This document shows positions 54,036 through 58,619 of a stretch of 58,619 nucleotides of DNA, piece after piece. A model generated the notes under the pieces. It saw nothing but the letters and a program-made list of their open reading frames with translations. It searched no databases and was not told the DNA's origin. Position numbers and translations under genes: made by a program. This DNA is from Candidatus Acidiferrales bacterium. GTDB taxonomy: Bacteria > Acidobacteriota > Terriglobia > Acidiferrales > UBA7541. The DNA is taken from the NCBI GenBank assembly GCA_030037775.1, contig JASHQB010000327.1, positions 1-58,619 on the forward strand, given 5' to 3'. The stretch's first letter is position 1. The number at the start of each line of letters is the position of its first letter.

Positions 54036-54540
54036 GCGGTGCGCTAGATTACTTCCGCCAGCGTAGCAAAACAAGGTTCTGTCTGTTGCCGAGTCCCAAA
54101 TACTCTGTTACCGCACGCGGTGATTGACTCCTACCATTTGACGTACCGGGATATGAAAATGCATATACCATGCCCGTGGCTATCATCATTGCCAGTTACT
54201 CCAACCACAGTAAATGTCCTGTTTTCTGTCAATCTACTGTGACGAATCACTCATTTCGAGACGGCGCTTTGTTTGCATAGTAGTTCACCAGTGAGACCGG
54301 TGGGGCCCCTGAATGTCTGGCATTACAGCTTGTTGCGTTTTGAGGAACTCCGCCGGCGCGTTCCTTGACACTCGCATATCCAATGCATTATAAAACGGCC
54401 AGATTTTGGGGCGTTCTAACTAGCATCGTTGTCATCTCGTTTCGGCCTAATCGTTTAGCGTGGTTGGAATTATCTTGTGGGGTATCGGGCTCGTCTGAGT
54501 ACATCGACAGCGCGAAAAATTTGCTAGGAGGGTGTGACTC
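54036..54540. other. Intergenic region upstream of the second TonB-dependent receptor
   Basis: About 500 bp, AT-richer than its surroundings, no gene seen. It contains a strong promoter (54365-54394) and probably a long leader of about 140 nt before the GTG at 54541. Confidence 0.6.
54365..54394 (+). promoter_or_regulatory. Sigma-70 promoter of TonB-dependent receptor
   Basis: Perfect TTGACA at 54365-54370, 18-bp spacer, TATAAA at 54389-54394 (five of six). Confidence 0.75.
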
Positions 54541-57500
54541 GTGAAACAACGCTTGATTCTGATGTTCGGTCTGCTGGCGTTCATCGCCGGATTCCTTCTT
54601 CCCAGGGGCACTCAGGCGCAGACGGCGGCGTCCTCTACTGTGGTCGGCACGGTGATTGATCCAAGCGGCGCTGCGGTTCCTGGCGCTACGGTCAAGTTGA
54701 CCAACGTGGCCACAACCGCCTCGCTGACCGCCACCGCCAACGGCTCTGGCGAGTACACATTCCCGACGGTCACGCCGGGCACCTACACGGTGGAAGTCTC
54801 CAAAGAAGGCTTCAAGAATTCCAGCGTGCAGAATCTCGTCGTGGACATCGCCAAGAGCTATACGGTGAACGTCACTTTGCAGGTCGGCCAGGTGAGTCAA
54901 TCCGTCACCGTCGAGGCCGGCGCGAGCGTCCAGCTCGAAACCACCACCGCGCAAGTCAGCGGCACCGTCAACAGCCAGGAAATGAACGCGCTGCCCACCC
55001 TCAATCACCAAGCGACCGAGTTGATCACCATCCAGCCCTCCGTGTCCCCGGGGAACGGAGCGTTTCCCACGCCGGACGCGCGCTTTTCCGGCGCCATGGA
55101 TGACCAGAACACCTACACCCTCGATGGCATCGATATCAGCGACAACCTCGTGGGCGACGGCACTTGGGTTCCGGTCAATATTGATAGCGTGCAGGAGTTG
55201 AACATTGGAGTCAGCACCCCGAACGCCACGTTCGGCCGCAGCTCGGGCGGGCAGATCGCCCTTCTCGGCCGCCACGGCACCAACGAGTATCACGGCTCTG
55301 CCTACTGGTATACCCAGAATAGCGCGTTGAACGCCAACTCCTGGGACCTGAACTCCGCCGGCATAGCGGAGCCTCATCTCGTGGATAACTTCGGCGGCAT
55401 CCGTTTTGGCGGGCCCATCTTCAAGAATAAGACCTTTTTCTTCGCCAATTACGAACTCAACCGTTTCCCCCAATCCTCTACGTTCACGCGGGACATTCCG
55501 ACCGCGGCCCTGCGCTCAGGCATTCTCACCTTTAAGGATGCGTCTGGTAACATTGACACTTACAACTTGGCCACTTCTACCGCCTGCGGTCCTACCGGCG
55601 GTTTGCCCTGCGACCCCCGTGGAATAGGAATTAGCCCCACGGTTCAGCAGTTTTGGAATTTGGAACCGGCGACTGGAAACTCCGCTGGCGGCGACGGCTT
55701 GAATGAGACCGGCTACCGCGGAACTGTCTCCAACCCGCTGGATACCGACTTCGGTGTCTTCCGCCTCGATCACAGTTTCACCGACAAATGGCGCTTTTCC
55801 GGCAGCTACACTTACTACCGAGACATCAGCAACCCCGCTCCTCAAATCAGCATTCTCAATGGCACCCCATCGGCGGTCAACAGTAGCCCCGTTCGCGACG
55901 TTTTGGCGACCGGCCAGTTGACCACCTTGCTCACGCCCTCTCTTACCAATACCTTCCGAGTCGGCTGGGTGCGTAATTGGCAGAACTTCCAGGTCGAGAA
56001 CCCGGCAACCTCGGCGGCGGCGTTCAATCTTCCGGAGACGGCATCCGGGGTCACTTCCGACCCGTTCATTGCCATTAACCCCGCGGAAGCCTTGGTGGCT
56101 GCGCCTATTGACAACACCCCCACCAACGCACGCTTCCAGGACTACTTTGAGAAGAACGTTCAATTTACCGACAACCTTGACTGGATCAAGGGCAAGCATA
56201 CCTTGGAGTTCGGTACCGATGACCGCCACTTGCCGTTGCTTACCGATCGTGCCGATACCGTGGTCGGTGGAATCACTTCTTTGGTGTCCACGTTGGATAG
56301 CGTAAACGGTGCCGGCGGCTTTTTATCTGTTCCGGCCTCTGAGGCTCCGCCCACGTGCGGTAGCGGCATCGTTACGAATTGCCTGACCGCTGGAGAAGTG
56401 CCGGAATGGAACCAGCTCTACGCCGGCGCCTTGGGCCTTATCGACAACACTTCCATCTTCGCCGTCCGCAACGGAAGCTTGCAGCCGCTCCCGTTCGGGA
56501 CTCCGTTGAGCAACAACACCACCCAGAATCAGTTCTATTTCTACGGTCAGGACGTCTGGCGGTTGACCAACTCCCTGACCATCAGTTACGGGCTCGCCTA
56601 CGGTTGGCAGAGCGCGCCGGTTGACACCTTGGGCCGTCAGACTATTTTGGACAACGATGTTACTGGGGAACCTTTGACCGCTCCCTCGTACTTGAGCTCC
56701 AAAATGACCGCCGCTCTCCAGGGCCAGATCTATAACCCCACGACTGACTATGTTCCTGTGAATACTGCGCACTCTCCGGTTTTCAACACCGATTGGGGTA
56801 ACCTTGCCCCGCGCGTTTCCTTCGCTTGGAACCCCAGCTTTGGAGATGGTTTGCTTGGTCGATTCTTGGGCGACAGGAAGACCGTCATTCGTGGCGGCTA
56901 CTCCCTCGTCTATGACCGTGAATCCACCATCGAAACCGTCGTGATTCCCATGCTCGGTGTGGGTTTCGGTCAAACACTCACCGAGATTGAGCCAGGTTGC
57001 CCCCTGCCCTGTTCCAATCCGGGGGCTACTGACTTTCGGGTCGGAGTGGACGGTGCCATGGCGGTGCCGACGACTCAACCGGAGGCCAATCCGATTATAC
57101 CGACCACGCCGTTCGGGAATTTCATCTCCTTCCAGGACGATCCTGACATGAAGGTCGGCCGTTCCACCAACCTTGATCTGGACGTTCAGCGCGAGCTTCC
57201 GGCCAACATGTTGTTGGAAGTCGGTTACGTCGGGAATATGGCTTCCCGACTGCCCACCTCGGTGGACATCAATGACGCTCCGTACTTTTTCAAGGATGCG
57301 GGCTCAGGTCAAAGCTTCGCCCAGGCCTTCGACACCGTGGGCGGTGCTTTGCGCGCCGGTGCTACTCCTAATGCGCAGCCTTGGTTTGAGAATCAGTTGC
57401 CGGGATATGCCGCGAGCGTCTGCGGCGGTGGAACCAACACCGCGTGCTTGGCGTCTCAACTTGGCTCCCTCTTCTCGAACGGCGACGTGCAGAGCTTGTT

Positions 57501-58416
57501 CCAGCAGATGGATCTGTACCGCTTCGGACAAGGTTTGACGCCCTATGACAACCTGCAAAACCAGGTTTCCGTCCTGCGCACTTACCTGGGCACTTCCAAT
57601 TACGACGCTTTCATCGTCAGCTTGCAGAAGAAGACTTCGGCGGGGTTGACCTTCCAGGCGAACTACACCCTCTCCAAGTCTCTCGATGAGTCGCTCGTGA
57701 ACCAGAACAACGCCGGGTACTTCCTCAATAGCTTTAACCCGGACGCTAGCTACGGGCCCTCTCTGTACGACCGTCGGAATATGTTCACTGCCGACTACGT
57801 CTATCAGCTCCCCTTTGGTACGGGACATCGGCTCCATCTCAGCAATGGGTTCGACAGAGCCGTGAGTGGATGGTATTGGTCCGGCATCTTTGAGACTTAT
57901 TCCGGGCTTCCGAATCCCGTCACAGAGGCGGCCGATGCTTGGGGCGTTTCACCCATCCTCGGCGCGGGTGTTCCGGCAATTGCAACCGTTGCGACGTCGG
58001 ATCTCAAGAACAGTCTCAATTCCGGCGTGACCGGTTCCGGCGGTATCGGTACTGCCACGGCTCAGGCCAATGGCGGGACTGGTCTTAACGTCTTCTCCAA
58101 CCCGGCCGCGGCTTTCGACGACTTTCGCTTTATCAACATTGCGACGGATGGCCGTGACGGCTCCGCCAATCCGATCCGAGGATTGGGAATGTGGAACATG
58201 GACATGGCGGTCGGCAAATCAACCAAGATCAAAGAAGGCATTTCGGCTGATTTCTCCGCCCAGTTCCTCAACGTCTTTAACAACGTGAACTTTGCCAGCC
58301 CGTCACTCAGTTTGGAGAGTCCGACGAACTTTGGCGAAATCACCAGCACATTCGTTCCGAACAACCGCACCAACAGCGCTCGCTGGATCGAGCTCGGGCT
58401 CCGCATTTCGTACTAA
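54541..58416 (+). CDS. TonB-dependent receptor with carboxypeptidase-regulatory-like N-domain (large)
   Basis: 1291 aa. A signal peptide (ILMFGLLAFIAGFLLP, cleavage near TQAQT) is followed by a CarboxypepD_reg-like domain (about 32-115: VVGTVIDPSGAAVPGATVKL, GTYTVEVSKEGF). Then come a plug-like region (NSQEMNALPTLNHQATELITIQPSV, YTLDGIDISDN) and a very large barrel ending in LGLRISY, a proper outer-membrane beta-signal. GTG 54541 is preceded by AGGAGG about 9 nt upstream. It has its own promoter and a terminator 25 bp after the stop, so it is monocistronic. Ligand unknown; it is distinct in length and sequence from the receptor at 4.4 kb. Confidence 0.9.
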   Translation: MKQRLILMFGLLAFIAGFLLPRGTQAQTAASSTVVGTVIDPSGAAVPGATVKLTNVATTASLTATANGSGEYTFPTVTPGTYTVEVSKEGFKNSSVQNLVVDIAKSYTVNVTLQVGQVSQSVTVEAGASVQLETTTAQVSGTVNSQEMNALPTLNHQATELITIQPSVSPGNGAFPTPDARFSGAMDDQNTYTLDGIDISDNLVGDGTWVPVNIDSVQELNIGVSTPNATFGRSSGGQIALLGRHGTNEYHGSAYWYTQNSALNANSWDLNSAGIAEPHLVDNFGGIRFGGPIFKNKTFFFANYELNRFPQSSTFTRDIPTAALRSGILTFKDASGNIDTYNLATSTACGPTGGLPCDPRGIGISPTVQQFWNLEPATGNSAGGDGLNETGYRGTVSNPLDTDFGVFRLDHSFTDKWRFSGSYTYYRDISNPAPQISILNGTPSAVNSSPVRDVLATGQLTTLLTPSLTNTFRVGWVRNWQNFQVENPATSAAAFNLPETASGVTSDPFIAINPAEALVAAPIDNTPTNARFQDYFEKNVQFTDNLDWIKGKHTLEFGTDDRHLPLLTDRADTVVGGITSLVSTLDSVNGAGGFLSVPASEAPPTCGSGIVTNCLTAGEVPEWNQLYAGALGLIDNTSIFAVRNGSLQPLPFGTPLSNNTTQNQFYFYGQDVWRLTNSLTISYGLAYGWQSAPVDTLGRQTILDNDVTGEPLTAPSYLSSKMTAALQGQIYNPTTDYVPVNTAHSPVFNTDWGNLAPRVSFAWNPSFGDGLLGRFLGDRKTVIRGGYSLVYDRESTIETVVIPMLGVGFGQTLTEIEPGCPLPCSNPGATDFRVGVDGAMAVPTTQPEANPIIPTTPFGNFISFQDDPDMKVGRSTNLDLDVQRELPANMLLEVGYVGNMASRLPTSVDINDAPYFFKDAGSGQSFAQAFDTVGGALRAGATPNAQPWFENQLPGYAASVCGGGTNTACLASQLGSLFSNGDVQSLFQQMDLYRFGQGLTPYDNLQNQVSVLRTYLGTSNYDAFIVSLQKKTSAGLTFQANYTLSKSLDESLVNQNNAGYFLNSFNPDASYGPSLYDRRNMFTADYVYQLPFGTGHRLHLSNGFDRAVSGWYWSGIFETYSGLPNPVTEAADAWGVSPILGAGVPAIATVATSDLKNSLNSGVTGSGGIGTATAQANGGTGLNVFSNPAAAFDDFRFINIATDGRDGSANPIRGLGMWNMDMAVGKSTKIKEGISADFSAQFLNVFNNVNFASPSLSLESPTNFGEITSTFVPNNRTNSARWIELGLRISY

Positions 58417-58440
58417 AAGTAAAACGAATCGCTACTTCGA

Positions 58441-58475
58441 AACCCTGGGTTCCCGCAAGGGGCCCAGGGTTTTTT
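58441..58475 (+). terminator. Rho-independent terminator
   Basis: 9-bp stem AACCCTGGG (58441-58449) with CCCAGGGTT (58463-58471), 13-nt loop, followed by a run of T to 58475. It lies 25 bp after the receptor stop codon. Confidence 0.9.
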
Positions 58476-58619
58476 CTTGCCTCAATTTTTCTCTGTGATT
58501 CAAGCCTGCGGTCGCGCGCAGTGCGCGATGCTGAGGGTGTGCCGCCTTAAAGAAAACGCCGTCTGCAGGAAGTGCCTTCGTGGAATTCAGTGGATCACAC
58601 AGCGAGGAGATTTGGCTCC

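Noticed and set aside
53040-54047. 335-aa open frame on the plus strand
   Set aside because: Antisense to the M50 protease with its HExxH and PPLDG motifs; the Arg/His/Gln-rich product is not protein-like.

Overview
The window is GC-rich bacterial chromosome, most likely from an Acidobacteriota species (inference). The main evidence is two very large TonB-dependent receptors with an N-terminal carboxypeptidase-regulatory-like domain (1059 and 1291 aa). Lipid A synthesis (lpxB) shows a Gram-negative envelope, and secreted NHL-repeat proteins, amidohydrolases and M28/M1-type peptidases fit the same group. I see no phage, IS element, CRISPR array, tRNA or rRNA gene.

Layout. 1-4.0 kb: the 3' part of pntB, then a two-subunit 2-oxoacid:ferredoxin oxidoreductase (korA-korB). 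4.4-9.5 kb: a TonB-dependent receptor, a secreted HExxH protein and a small charged protein. 9.5-16.8 kb: a fused E1 alpha/beta 2-oxoacid dehydrogenase, PspC and DoxX proteins, an SH3-domain protein, an NHL-repeat lipoprotein, an ornithine cyclodeaminase-family enzyme, and an ECF sigma/zinc anti-sigma pair. 16.9-27.8 kb: a co-directional aromatic acyl-CoA catabolic cluster under a TetR regulator. It holds enoyl-CoA hydratase, Mug-type glycosylase, a BoxB-like di-iron oxygenase, a dienoyl-CoA hydratase-like enzyme, an ArsC/Spx-family gene with an in-frame UGA, three subunits of 4-hydroxybenzoyl-CoA reductase (hcrCAB), an amidohydrolase, a 3-hydroxyacyl-CoA dehydrogenase and a macro-domain protein. 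27.8-40.0 kb, minus strand: an M1-like pseudopeptidase with TPRs, lpxB, a heterodimeric ABC exporter, four poorly known proteins including a 918-aa PilZ/coiled-coil protein, and a small DUF962/Mpo1-like membrane protein. 40.3-44.9 kb: a secreted amidohydrolase, an M28 peptidase and an NHL-repeat protein, apparently one operon. 44.9-47.9 kb, minus strand: the SRP RNA gene followed by dnaX-ybaB-recR. 48-54 kb: a PadR regulator with a membrane partner, PilZ, an NtrC-type response regulator and an M50 protease. 54.5-58.4 kb: the second TonB-dependent receptor, with a clear promoter and terminator.

Most notable: between the dienoyl-CoA hydratase-like gene and hcrC, an ArsC/Spx-family reading frame is complete only if an in-frame TGA is decoded. 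The TGA replaces the first Cys of the family's CxxC motif, giving UxxC. A hairpin with a GGUC loop starts 13 nt after the TGA, as expected of a bacterial SECIS element. I predict a selenoprotein embedded in a hydroxybenzoyl-CoA degradation cluster. That cluster itself mixes enzymes of the anaerobic route (HcrCAB, Dch-like) with one of the aerobic epoxidase route (BoxB-like).
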